From an uncultured Clostridia bacterium (lineage in GTDB: Bacteria > Bacillota > Clostridia > Christensenellales > UBA1242): a stretch of DNA of 64,000 nt. Below, in pieces: positions 1-7,664 of this stretch. The position numbers and the translations under genes were made by a program. Position 1 is the first letter of the stretch, and each line of letters opens with the position of its first letter. The notes beneath the pieces are model-generated. The model worked only from the letters and a program-made list of their open reading frames with translations, searched no databases and was not told the origin of the DNA. Location of the stretch: contig CAKVLS010000001.1 in assembly GCA_934757865.1 (NCBI GenBank), positions 231,803 through 295,802 on the forward strand, in the 5' to 3' direction.

Positions 1-72
1 CGCAAACAAGTCATTGATAAATTAGCCGCTACTATCATATTACAAAATTATCTTGACATTCATAAAAATTAA
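1..72 (+). CDS. ruvX: RuvX/YqgF Holliday-junction resolvase homologue, C-terminal end only
   Basis: The first base is in frame with 23 codons ending at TAA 70-72. The peptide contains VIDKLAATIILQNYLD, which matches the C-terminal helix of the RuvX/YqgF (YrrK) RNase H-fold family, where a V-D-K-x-A-A-x-x-I-L-Q-x-Y-L pattern is conserved. The family acts as a Holliday-junction resolvase or in pre-16S rRNA processing. The next gene is a DUF1292 protein 10 bases downstream, the same yrrK-yrzB order seen in Firmicutes. The catalytic part lies outside the window, so the call rests on the short tail and the context. Confidence 0.8.
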   Translation, partial: RKQVIDKLAATIILQNYLDIHKN

Positions 73-82
73 GGAGTTTATT

Positions 83-430
83 ATGGCAAACGAAGAAGTA
101 AAAAATCCAATTGATTGCTTGTATGATGAGAACAACAATGACCCAATCGTACTATTTAACGAGAAGGGCGAAGAAATCGCTTTTGAGCAAATCGCACTAA
201 TCCCAAGAAAGACAAAGACTTATGCAATCCTAAAACCAATGAAACCTATGGAAGGTGTTGGCGAGAACGAAGGTCTTGTATTTTCTATTGAAGTATCAAA
301 AGAAGATGGTCAAGAGTACCTAGTACTTGTTACTGATGCAAAGGTTATTGACGAAGTATTTACAGTTTATGATGAGCTTGTTGATGATGCTAATGCTGAT
401 GATGACGAGGACGAAGGCGATAACGAATAA
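83..430 (+). CDS. DUF1292 family protein (YrzB-like)
   Basis: A small acidic protein of 115 residues of unknown function in the DUF1292/YrzB family. The N-terminal half carries the family pattern: a stretch resembling DENNNDPIVLFNEKGEEIAFEQIALIP followed by Y-A-I-L-K-P, and the C-terminus is a run of Asp and Glu. The ATG at 83 is chosen because the ribosome site AAGGAG lies just upstream at 71-76; a reading frame open from 53 would start inside the ruvX end. It follows ruvX by 10 bases and is closed by a terminator. No enzymatic motif is visible. Confidence 0.85.
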   Translation: MANEEVKNPIDCLYDENNNDPIVLFNEKGEEIAFEQIALIPRKTKTYAILKPMKPMEGVGENEGLVFSIEVSKEDGQEYLVLVTDAKVIDEVFTVYDELVDDANADDDEDEGDNE

Positions 431-438
431 TAAAAATG

Positions 439-469
439 TAAAGGGTAGAAATACCCTTTATTTTTTTTT
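439..469 (+). terminator. Terminator after the DUF1292 gene
   Basis: A 9-bp stem TAAAGGGTA / TACCCTTTA with a GAAA loop is followed directly by nine T residues. This closes the ruvX-DUF1292 unit. Confidence 0.9.
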
Positions 470-479
470 ACAAAAATGC

Positions 480-508
480 TTGCAATTTAACTTTATATAT
501 GATATATT
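480..508 (+). promoter_or_regulatory. Sigma-A promoter of rpsB-tsf
   Basis: TTGCAA (480-485), a 17-bp spacer and TATATT (503-508) match the vegetative promoter. Transcription would start near 515, leaving a leader of about 110 nt before rpsB. Confidence 0.7.
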
Positions 509-514
509 ACAAGA

Positions 515-623
515 GTTGTGAATTACACATCGAGCTATTTATCTAACTACTTGTTGGCTAAGCTCAGCTTAGTTTTTGGTTAGAGGTATGTAGCCGAGAG
601 GACTAAACAAGGAGGAAAATATA
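515..623 (+). promoter_or_regulatory. Structured rpsB leader, possible attenuator
   Basis: The leader contains CTAAGC (558-563) pairing with GCTTAG (567-572) and then five T, which looks like a short terminator. Competing pairings exist: GAGCT 532-536 with AGCTC 561-565, TCTAAC 542-547 with GTTAGA 579-584, and TTGGCTA 554-560 with TAGCCGA 591-597 through one G-U pair. The ribosome site AAGGAGGA is at about 609-616. Autogenous control of rpsB by S2 is known in other bacteria; that this leader does it is inference. Confidence 0.45.
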
Positions 624-1397
624 ATGTCTGTAATTTCTATGAAACAACTTCTAGAAGCAGGTGTTCATTTCGGTCATCAAGCTAAAAAATGGAACCCTAA
701 GATGAAGAAGTATATCTTTACTGTTCGTAACGATATTCATATCATCAACCTAGAAGACACATCAGCACAAGCTGATAAAGCATATTTCTTTATTAGAGAT
801 ATGGTTGCCGCTGGCAAAACTGTTCTATTCGTTGGAACAAAGAAACAAGCTCAAGAAGCAGTTGAGCAAGATGCTACAAGATGTGGTATGTACTACATCA
901 ACAGCAGATGGCTTGGAGGTACTCTAACTAACTTCAAAACTATTAGATCAAGAATCGAGAGACTTAACAAGCTTAACCAAATGGAAAAGGTTGGTGAGTT
1001 TGAACTTCTACCTAAGAAAGAAGTTGCTATTCTAAAAGCTGAGAGAGAAAAACTAGAGAAGAACCTTGGTGGTATCAAAGATATGACTGAGCTACCAGGA
1101 GTTGTATTTATAGTTGATCCTAAGAAAGAGCATATCGCTGTTAAAGAAGCTCGTGCTTTACACATCCCAGTAGTTGGTATCGTTGATACAAACTGTGACC
1201 CAGATGATGTTGACTATGTTATCCCAGCTAACGATGATGCTATCCGTAGCGTAAAACTTATCGTAAGTGCTATGGCTGATGCGGTTATCGAAGCTAAAGA
1301 GGGCGTACAGGTAAGAGGTCTAGAGGACAACAAAGACGAAGCAGTTAATATGGAAGAAGCTATGGCTGCTGTTGCTACAGAGCAAGTAAAAGAATAA
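624..1397 (+). CDS. rpsB: 30S ribosomal protein S2
   Basis: Small-subunit protein S2, 257 residues, which binds late in 30S assembly near the head-platform junction and helps recruit S1. The N-terminus (MKQLLEAGVHFGHQAKKWNPKM) and the GTKKQAQ and SRWLGGTLTNF blocks are typical of the family, as is the DTNCDPDDVDYVIPANDDA block near residue 190. It has a strong ribosome site (AAGGAGGA) and is followed after 20 bases by tsf, the normal rpsB-tsf operon. The C-terminal tail is acidic and Ala-rich. Length is normal. Confidence 0.98.
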   Translation: MSVISMKQLLEAGVHFGHQAKKWNPKMKKYIFTVRNDIHIINLEDTSAQADKAYFFIRDMVAAGKTVLFVGTKKQAQEAVEQDATRCGMYYINSRWLGGTLTNFKTIRSRIERLNKLNQMEKVGEFELLPKKEVAILKAEREKLEKNLGGIKDMTELPGVVFIVDPKKEHIAVKEARALHIPVVGIVDTNCDPDDVDYVIPANDDAIRSVKLIVSAMADAVIEAKEGVQVRGLEDNKDEAVNMEEAMAAVATEQVKE

Positions 1398-1417
1398 TTT
1401 TATAAGGAGTTTTTAAT

Positions 1418-2068
1418 ATGTTTAATGCAAATGACATCAAAGAACTAAGAGCTGCTACTGGTGCTGGTATGGTTGATTGCCAAAAGGCACTAAAAGAGAG
1501 CAATGGCAATATGGAAAAAGCTATCGAGTACCTAAGAGAAAAAGGTATCGCTGCTGCTGCTAAAAAATCTTCAAGAATCGCTGCTGAAGGTGTTGTAGGT
1601 TCTTACATCCACCTTGGTGGAAAAATTGGTGTTCTTGTAGAAGTAAACTGCGAGACAGACTTTGTTGCTAAGAGTGAGCAATTTAACATTCTTGTTAAAG
1701 ATATCGCTATGCAAATCGCTGCTGCAAGACCAGAATATGTAAGAATTGAAGAAGTTCCAGCTGAAGCTGTTGAAAAAGAAAAAGAAATTCTTACTGCACA
1801 ATCTCTTAACGAGGGTAAACCTGCTGCAGTTGTTGAAAAAATGGTTCAAGGAAGAATCAAAAAGTTCTATCAAGAAATCTGCTTAATGGAACAACAATTT
1901 GTAAAAGATCCTTCTAAGACAATCACTGACGTTATGAACGAAGCTACTTTGAAAATTGGTGAGAAACTAACTATTAGAAGATTCGTAAGATACGAGATGG
2001 GTGAAGGTCTTCAAAAGAGAGAAGACAACTTCGTTGAAGAAGTTATGAAGCAAGCAAAAGGTGAATAA
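1418..2068 (+). CDS. tsf: Elongation factor Ts
   Basis: Nucleotide exchange factor for EF-Tu, 216 residues. The N-terminal UBA-like region with the motif TGAGMVDCQKALKE (residues 15-28) and the core motif VEVNCETDFVAK (about residues 73-84) are diagnostic. The length is that of the short EF-Ts type found in many Clostridia, with a single compact core. It follows rpsB by 20 bases with ribosome site AAGGAG and ends in a terminator. Unlike most Firmicutes, pyrH does not come next. Confidence 0.98.
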   Translation: MFNANDIKELRAATGAGMVDCQKALKESNGNMEKAIEYLREKGIAAAAKKSSRIAAEGVVGSYIHLGGKIGVLVEVNCETDFVAKSEQFNILVKDIAMQIAAARPEYVRIEEVPAEAVEKEKEILTAQSLNEGKPAAVVEKMVQGRIKKFYQEICLMEQQFVKDPSKTITDVMNEATLKIGEKLTIRRFVRYEMGEGLQKREDNFVEEVMKQAKGE

Positions 2069-2080
2069 TCACTAAAATAT

Positions 2081-2113
2081 AGAAAGGCTATTATTATGGC
2101 CTTTCTTTTTTTT
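2081..2113 (+). terminator. Terminator after rpsB-tsf
   Basis: AGAAAGGC (2081-2088) pairs with GCCTTTCT across an AT-rich loop and is followed by about nine T. This separates rpsB-tsf from frr. Confidence 0.85.
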
Positions 2114-2173
2114 ACATCGCCTAAAAAAATACAACTTTTTTGGGTCAAAAATAGCTAAAAGTTTGATATTTAT

Positions 2174-2202
2174 TTGCCAAAGTGTATTATTTTTTGTATT
2201 AT
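2174..2202 (+). promoter_or_regulatory. Sigma-A promoter of frr-uppS-cdsA-rseP
   Basis: TTGCCA (2174-2179), 17 bp, TATTAT (2197-2202). An imperfect hairpin at about 2219-2240 (ATCGGG ... CCCTGAT) lies in the leader. Confidence 0.6.
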
Positions 2203-2268
2203 AATAATATATTATATTATCGGGTGATATGCCCTGATAATGTGACTAAATTTTTAAGGTGGTTACAT

Positions 2269-2838
2269 ATGGAATTAGAAAATTACGACGAAATCATGCT
2301 TGATTTTGAAGAAAAATTAGACAAAAAAATTGAAAGATTAAATTACGAGTATTCTATAATTAGAGCTGGTAGAGCCAACCCAAGAATGCTAGATAAAGTA
2401 ATGGTTAACTACTATGGAACAATGACTCCACTTAGCCAAACATCAAATATTAGCGTTCCTGAAGCTAGAATGATAGTTATCTCTCCATGGGATACTAGTC
2501 TAGTAAAAGAGATAAACAAGGCAATTCTTGCTAGCGACTTGGGTGTTTCTCCATCTGATGACGGCAGAGTTATAAGACTTGTCTTCCCAGCACTTACAGA
2601 AGAGAGAAGAAAGGAAATAGTTAAAAAAGTTAAGGCTATTTGCGAAGAGACAAAAGTTGGTATTAGAAACGATAGAAGAGATGTTCTTGAAGTTTTCAAA
2701 AAAGCTGAAAAAGACAAGAAGATGACAGAAGATGACAGAAAGACAGCTGAGAACGAAGTTCAAAAAGTTACAGACAAGTATACTCAACTAGCTGATAGTA
2801 CATGCGCTGCTAAAGAAAAAGACATTATGGAAATTTAG
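2269..2838 (+). CDS. frr: Ribosome recycling factor
   Basis: Splits the post-termination ribosome together with EF-G. The protein is 189 residues, close to the usual 185. Typical motifs are RAGRANPRMLDKVMVNYYG (about residues 26-44), the ISPWD loop, the domain II region SPSDDGRVIRLVFPALTEERRKE and the C-terminal helix with VRNDRR-like GIRNDRRDVLE. The ATG at 2269 is chosen over an upstream in-frame start at 2182 because it matches the family N-terminus and follows AAGGTGG. It heads a unit with uppS, cdsA and rseP. Confidence 0.97.
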   Translation: MELENYDEIMLDFEEKLDKKIERLNYEYSIIRAGRANPRMLDKVMVNYYGTMTPLSQTSNISVPEARMIVISPWDTSLVKEINKAILASDLGVSPSDDGRVIRLVFPALTEERRKEIVKKVKAICEETKVGIRNDRRDVLEVFKKAEKDKKMTEDDRKTAENEVQKVTDKYTQLADSTCAAKEKDIMEI

Positions 2839-2853
2839 TAAGCGAGTTTTTTG

Positions 2854-3570
2854 ATGGGAATTTTTAGAAAGAAACAAAAAATTGATTTTGAACATTTACC
2901 TAAGCATATTGCATTTATTATGGACGGCAATGGTAGGTGGGCAAAGTGCCGTGGAAAGGTAAGAACTTATGGTCACAAGCAGGGTGTAGATGCTGTTGAA
3001 AAAGTTATCAAACACTCTCAAAGGCTTGGACTAGAAATTATATCTTTTTACGCTTTTTCGACCGAAAATTGGAAAAGACCAAAAGAAGAGGTCGATTATA
3101 TTTTTGAGTTACTTAGAGATTATCTAAAAGAGCACAAAGACGATTTTAGAGAAAATAACATTAGACTAAAAATTGTTGGTGATATAACTAAACTTCCAAA
3201 AGACCTTCAAGAGGCTATTTTGGAGACAACCGAGAGTACTAAGGATTGTACAGGACTACTTGTTAATATTTGTCTTAACTATGGCAGTCGTGTAGAAATT
3301 ATTAGAGCTATCAACAACATCATTAAAGATGGTATCAAGACTGTTGATGATGAGATCTTTTCTAAGTATCTTCAAACAGAGGGTATTCCTGACCCTGACA
3401 TGGTAGTAAGAACAAGCGGAGAGTATAGACTTAGCAACTTTATGCTATATCAATGTGCATACTCTGAACTATATTTTCCTAAGATTTACTGGCCGGACTT
3501 TAAGGAAAAAGAACTTGAAAAAGCAATTTTAGTTTACCAAAAACGCAATAGAAGATTTGGTAATATATAA
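2854..3570 (+). CDS. uppS: Isoprenyl transferase (undecaprenyl diphosphate synthase)
   Basis: A cis-prenyltransferase that extends farnesyl diphosphate with isopentenyl diphosphate to make the C55 lipid carrier for cell-wall precursors. The signature IMDGNGRWA places the catalytic Asp at residue 24; HKQGVDAVEKV, FYAFSTENWKRP and the C-terminal RTSGEYRLSNFMLYQ (with the RxSxExRLS pattern) are all present. It is 238 residues from ATG 2854, a typical length; a TTG one codon earlier is also in frame. It lies between frr and cdsA, the normal order. Its substrates require an isoprenoid pathway that is not seen in this window. Confidence 0.97.
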   Translation: MGIFRKKQKIDFEHLPKHIAFIMDGNGRWAKCRGKVRTYGHKQGVDAVEKVIKHSQRLGLEIISFYAFSTENWKRPKEEVDYIFELLRDYLKEHKDDFRENNIRLKIVGDITKLPKDLQEAILETTESTKDCTGLLVNICLNYGSRVEIIRAINNIIKDGIKTVDDEIFSKYLQTEGIPDPDMVVRTSGEYRLSNFMLYQCAYSELYFPKIYWPDFKEKELEKAILVYQKRNRRFGNI

Positions 3571-3584
3571 AAAGGTGTTTACTT

Positions 3585-4553
3585 ATGATGGAAAATAATG
3601 AGAAAAAACTATTTGGACAAAAATGCATCGTAGCAGTTGCTATTGTTTTATTTTTTGCAGCATTTGTCGCTTTGCAAATAGTTAATAGTTATATTTTTGA
3701 TATTTTTACTTTAACAATTTCTGTGTTTGCTAGTTTTGAAATTACTAATCTTTTGACTAAGATGGGCAAACCAAATTATAAATGGATGATTGTTAGTTAT
3801 CCAATACTTTTGTACTTTATTTTTCTAGTTACAATGCTTCTTGGATATGGTAGTTTAGTATTGTTTGTTGAGAGCTTAATACTTATGGCTGTTATGTTCT
3901 TACTTACATTTATAACAAGTATTTGTCTATTGAGAAATGATACAAAAAATGACGCTTTTAGACTATCTACTGGTATGTCTGTTAGCCAATTTGGTTTTTA
4001 TAAATCTACTAACACATTATTCGGTATGTACTATCCATCATTTTTGTTGATGTTTATGTACCTAATCAATCACATTGATACTATTGGATTTGACACTATA
4101 ACATCTAATTTTAGCGGCTTAAATGTTGCTGTTATGGGAATAATAATGGTTATAGGTATTGCTACATTTTCTGATACATTTGCTAATATTTTTGGCAGTC
4201 TTATCAAAGGCCCAAAACTATGCCCAAAAATCAGCCCTAACAAAACAATCTCTGGCTTCTGCTTTGGACTTTTGGGTGGAGTAGTTGCTACTACTATTAT
4301 TTACTTTGTATTCAACGCAATATTCGGCGGAGCTCTTGCTGATGCAGGACTTATTAGATTTATGGTAGTAGGTCTTTTTGGAGCAGTAGTTAGTGCTCTA
4401 GGTGATCTAGTAGAATCTTATATCAAGAGAAAAGCTGGTGTAAAAGACGCTTCTAATATTTTGCTATCACATGGCGGAATTTTGGATAGATTTGATTCAT
4501 TTGCTTTTGCTACACCTTATGTGTTTATTTGTATGCTACTAATGCTAGCATAG
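3585..4553 (+). CDS. cdsA: Phosphatidate cytidylyltransferase
   Basis: Makes CDP-diacylglycerol from phosphatidate and CTP at the membrane. The protein has 322 residues with about eight hydrophobic segments. The C-terminal CdsA signature is clear near residues 278-305: S-Y-I-K-R-K-x-G-V-K-D followed by L-S-H-G-G-I-L-D-R-F-D-S. Two adjacent ATG codons (3585, 3588) follow AAAGGTG; I use the first. It starts 15 bases after uppS. The central part is longer and more divergent than in Bacillus. In most Firmicutes dxr would follow; here rseP follows after 15 bases. Confidence 0.93.
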   Translation: MMENNEKKLFGQKCIVAVAIVLFFAAFVALQIVNSYIFDIFTLTISVFASFEITNLLTKMGKPNYKWMIVSYPILLYFIFLVTMLLGYGSLVLFVESLILMAVMFLLTFITSICLLRNDTKNDAFRLSTGMSVSQFGFYKSTNTLFGMYYPSFLLMFMYLINHIDTIGFDTITSNFSGLNVAVMGIIMVIGIATFSDTFANIFGSLIKGPKLCPKISPNKTISGFCFGLLGGVVATTIIYFVFNAIFGGALADAGLIRFMVVGLFGAVVSALGDLVESYIKRKAGVKDASNILLSHGGILDRFDSFAFATPYVFICMLLMLA

Positions 4554-4568
4554 TTTTTGGAGGTTATT

Positions 4569-5678
4569 TTGCAATCTAGATTGTTATTTAGTTTTGCGAG
4601 CACTATGTCAACTATAGGGTATTTGGCTTTGGCTGTACTTGTACTATTGCTTATGGTTATGATCCACGAGCTAGGACATTATACAGCGGGTAAAATACTA
4701 AAATTCAAGATTAACGAATTTTCTATAGGTTTTGGCAAAGCAATTTTTAGCAAAACAAACAAGTCTGGAGAAAAGATTTCTTTAAGAATTTTTCCTTTGG
4801 GCGGATATTGTGCATTTGATGGAGAAGACGAGGAGAGTGAAAATTCTCCAACAGCCTTTAATAATCAAAAACCATGGAAAAGACTTATAGTTCTTTTTAT
4901 GGGTGCATTTTTTAACTTTTTGTCAGGCATAATATTTTCGGCTATTTTCCTTATGGCGTACGGCTATGTTGATGTTATCAAAGTCGATAATATCTATAAC
5001 GCTCCATCTATTGTTGAGTACGAAACTGTTACCGGCAAAAGCGAAGAGCAATATGACTGGCTAAAGAAAGGCGATGTTATATACAAAGTCAATGGCGAAA
5101 ATACTTCTATCATTTATGATAGATATTTCACTACAATGATAAGCGGTTTTGAAGAGAACGAAACATTTACCGTAACTGTAAAAAGAGACGGCAAAATGCA
5201 TGATGTTCTAGTATATAAAAGACTAATTCAATTAGAAGGCGAAGACGAAGCCGTACTTAGAGTAGGTGCAAACTTCAGCTGGTATCAGTTTGGATTCTTT
5301 GAAGCACTTGGCCGAGCATTTAAGTTTACGATAGATTGGGCGATTAAAGTCTTAGTTATACTTTGGTCACTAATAACAGGTAAACTTGCAATAACCAATC
5401 TTGGCGGTCCACTTACAACAATAACAACGATAGCGGAAGTCACTGCGGCTAACTTTGCTAACTTATTCTTGTTACTTCCTGTAATAGCGGCAAACTTAGC
5501 AGTGTTTAACTTATTGCCTTTCCCAGCACTTGATGGCGCAAGGATGGTATTTGTTTTGATTGAGTGGATATTTAGAAAGCCAGTCAATAGGAAAGTCGAA
5601 GGTATGATTCATACAATAGGCTTAATTGTTCTGCTTGCTTTTGTCGTCATAGTTGATATATTGCACTTTGTGTTATAG
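4569..5678 (+). CDS. rseP: RIP metalloprotease RseP (site-2 protease)
   Basis: An intramembrane zinc protease of the site-2 family that cleaves anti-sigma factors and signal peptides. It has HELGH at residues 33-37, a middle PDZ region, and the third zinc ligand in PFPALDGARM near residue 319. The start is taken as TTG 4569 because GGAGG at 4559-4563 sits just before it; a TTG at 4557 overlaps that ribosome site and an ATG at 4605 would cut into the first helix. About 369 residues. It is the last gene of frr-uppS-cdsA-rseP and is followed by a terminator. No dxr or ispG is adjacent. Confidence 0.92.
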   Translation: MQSRLLFSFASTMSTIGYLALAVLVLLLMVMIHELGHYTAGKILKFKINEFSIGFGKAIFSKTNKSGEKISLRIFPLGGYCAFDGEDEESENSPTAFNNQKPWKRLIVLFMGAFFNFLSGIIFSAIFLMAYGYVDVIKVDNIYNAPSIVEYETVTGKSEEQYDWLKKGDVIYKVNGENTSIIYDRYFTTMISGFEENETFTVTVKRDGKMHDVLVYKRLIQLEGEDEAVLRVGANFSWYQFGFFEALGRAFKFTIDWAIKVLVILWSLITGKLAITNLGGPLTTITTIAEVTAANFANLFLLLPVIAANLAVFNLLPFPALDGARMVFVLIEWIFRKPVNRKVEGMIHTIGLIVLLAFVVIVDILHFVL

Positions 5679-5739
5679 GTAGCTATAAATGGATTATGTT
5701 TGATGACTATCAAACAAATGAAAGAATAATCAAATAAAA

Positions 5740-5769
5740 AATAAGGCTTATATAAGTCTTATTTTTTTT
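5740..5769 (+). terminator. Terminator after rseP
   Basis: An imperfect palindrome AATAAGGCTTAT / ATAAGTCTTATT is followed by a run of eight T. Confidence 0.75.
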
Positions 5770-5811
5770 GTCCTAAAATTTATTATTTTGTTTAGCAAAA
5801 ATCCATTTGTG

Positions 5812-5820
5812 TGCTATAAT
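5812..5820 (+). promoter_or_regulatory. Extended -10 promoter of the PolC-like gene
   Basis: TGCTATAAT at 5812-5820 is a TGn-extended -10 element. The -35 region is poor (TTAGCA 5792-5797). Transcription would begin near 5827, only about 9 bases before the start codon. Confidence 0.5.
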
Positions 5821-5835
5821 CAAAGTAGAGGAAAT

Positions 5836-7407
5836 ATGAGCTTAAATTTAATTGATTATGTTAATAACAAAACTGACGGAAAGTATTATTATCTAAAGCT
5901 TTCTGAAGTTTTGTATGATAAAAAAGAAAAGAAATGTTATGTCAATCTAATATATCCACAAGATATTGATGATCTAACCCAAAATGACAAAGATATAATA
6001 TGTAAACATATTGCGAACTTTCTTGGCATAAAAAGTGCTCTTGATATAAAAATCAAGAAGAGTTATATGGACGAAAATCTTATTCAAAAAAGTTGTATCA
6101 AATACTTTTTTGAAAATACTAAGAGTATTTCGCCTAGCCTTAACGAAGAGACTATACACGTGTCAGTAGACGGAAAAACTGCACATATAGTGCTAGATAC
6201 TAATAGGCATGTCGCTGAGTACTTGGCACAAAAAGATGTAAAAATAGGACTTCAAACTTATCTTAATGCATATTATTGTGGTAGTTTTTTGATAGATATC
6301 AATAATTGCATAGCAGATGAAGATAGCACAGAATTTTTGGCAGAAAGACAAAAGCGAATAGAAGAGATAAGTTATGCGACCTCTTTGGCTTCTAGCCAAA
6401 ATAGAAGATATGAAGTGTTTAATATAAGGCCTTTATTCGGCGACCCTATAGAGACTATGCCTGAGCATATTGTTGATGGTGAGGCTGAAGATAGAGTTTT
6501 TGCAGGCAAGATTAAATATCTAACCCAAAGAACATACAAAAAGATGAAGAAAAATAAAGAGGGCGAAGAAGAGGAAATAGAAAAGCCATACTTTACTTTT
6601 GTGCTTCAAGACGGCATGAAAAATATGAATGCAAGTTACTTCCCAACCAAGGCTAACTACCACAAGATGAACCTTCTTGAAGATGGCATGACCATACTTA
6701 TTAAGGGCGATGTTAAACTATTTAGAGAAAAGTTTAGTCTAAGTGTAAGGGCAATATCTTTATGTGATATAGGTGGTGGCAACAAAGCACCTACAACATT
6801 TAAGAAGGCTGTTAGCGGATATAACTTTGTATCTCCAGAGCCATATATAAAAGAGGCTCAAAGTAACTTGTTTGATGACAAAAAGGAAGAGCAAGTCCCT
6901 CTTAAGGCTATGGGCAAAACTTTTGTTGTATTTGACCTAGAAACAACAGGACTTAACCCAGCAGCTGACGAGATAATAGAGATAGGCGCTGTAAAAATTG
7001 TCGATGGCAAACTTACAGAGACATTTTCGTGCTTTGTCAAACCATCTAAGCCAATACCTGCAGAGGCAACAGCTATTAACAATATAACTAATGCAATGGT
7101 AGCGGGGGCATATAGTATTAACCAAGTCTTCCCGGACTTTTATAAGTTCTGCGAAGGTGCAGTTTTAGTTGGTCATAACGCTATAGAATTTGACTGCAAG
7201 TTTTTAGATGTCATCGCTAAGAAAATGGGGTATAAATTGACCGATGAACGTATGGATACTCTTATGATGTCTAGGTCAAAACTTTCTGAACTTAGATTCC
7301 ATAACCTTAAGACTATTTGCGGATATCTTGGTATTGAGCTTGTTGGCGCTCATAGAGCGGTAAACGACACAATAGCCACAGCACAAGTATTCTTGAGGTT
7401 GCTATAA
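5836..7407 (+). CDS. PolC-like 3'-5' exonuclease lacking the polymerase
   Basis: A 523-residue protein that looks like a shortened PolC. Residues 1-210 resemble the PolC N-terminal region, about 215-313 form an OB-like segment (RVFAGKIKYL ... FTFVLQDG ... FREKFSLSVRAISLCDI), and about 360-523 are a DEDDh exonuclease: FDLETTG, then INNITNAM, VGHNAIEFDCKFL and HRAVNDTIATAQVFL supply the acidic residues and the His. PHP and the large polymerase core are missing; the frame stops at 7407 and about 257 noncoding bases follow. The locus, between rseP and rimP, is where polC normally sits. ATG 5836 follows AGAGGAAA. It could proofread or repair in trans, or be a locus remnant beside a full PolC elsewhere. 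Confidence 0.8.
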   Translation: MSLNLIDYVNNKTDGKYYYLKLSEVLYDKKEKKCYVNLIYPQDIDDLTQNDKDIICKHIANFLGIKSALDIKIKKSYMDENLIQKSCIKYFFENTKSISPSLNEETIHVSVDGKTAHIVLDTNRHVAEYLAQKDVKIGLQTYLNAYYCGSFLIDINNCIADEDSTEFLAERQKRIEEISYATSLASSQNRRYEVFNIRPLFGDPIETMPEHIVDGEAEDRVFAGKIKYLTQRTYKKMKKNKEGEEEEIEKPYFTFVLQDGMKNMNASYFPTKANYHKMNLLEDGMTILIKGDVKLFREKFSLSVRAISLCDIGGGNKAPTTFKKAVSGYNFVSPEPYIKEAQSNLFDDKKEEQVPLKAMGKTFVVFDLETTGLNPAADEIIEIGAVKIVDGKLTETFSCFVKPSKPIPAEATAINNITNAMVAGAYSINQVFPDFYKFCEGAVLVGHNAIEFDCKFLDVIAKKMGYKLTDERMDTLMMSRSKLSELRFHNLKTICGYLGIELVGAHRAVNDTIATAQVFLRLL

Positions 7408-7414
7408 AATTTTA

Positions 7415-7440
7415 ATAGGTGAGAGGGATCGAACACCTAT
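7415..7440 (+). repeat. Inverted repeat with a tRNA 3'-end-like core
   Basis: ATAGGTG (7415-7421) and CACCTAT (7434-7440) are perfect inverted repeats. Between them the minus strand reads GTTCGATCCCTCTC, like the T-loop and 3' T-stem of a tRNA, but the 5' T-stem does not pair and no tRNA body is present. It may be a hairpin only, or a leftover tRNA end. Confidence 0.35.
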
Positions 7441-7560
7441 ATAAAAACTATTTATGACTATTTTATGATTTTTTATATACTTTTCTATCAAGGATTTTGT
7501 GATAATAAGTTGCAAATATATAAAATAGTATAAATAATAAAAGAAATATTAAATTTATAC

Positions 7561-7589
7561 TTGAAATAATACATATACTATGTTATAAT
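7561..7589 (+). promoter_or_regulatory. Sigma-A promoter of the rimP-nusA-infB operon
   Basis: TTGAAA (7561-7566), exactly 17 bp, TATAAT (7584-7589). It is one of the best promoter matches in the window and should drive the whole transcription-translation operon to truB. Confidence 0.85.
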
Positions 7590-7612
7590 GATTATGCTTA
7601 AATAATGGACTG

Positions 7613-7640
7613 ATTAAGAGTGGGAGCCCCCACTCTTAAT
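7613..7640 (+). promoter_or_regulatory. Perfect 12-bp hairpin in the rimP leader
   Basis: ATTAAGAGTGGG (7613-7624) pairs perfectly with CCCACTCTTAAT (7629-7640) around a four-base loop AGCC. No T-run follows, so it is not a normal terminator. It begins about 17 bases after the predicted transcription start and ends 9 bases before the ribosome site GGGGG. Possible roles are RNA stability, NusA-dependent pausing or a protein-binding site; none is shown. Confidence 0.6.
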
Positions 7641-7664
7641 TGTTTGTAAAGGGGGTAACTAAAT

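Noticed and set aside
327..521. Small plus-strand frame rich in Met and Leu
   Set aside because: Shadow of the acidic tail of the DUF1292 gene running through its terminator.
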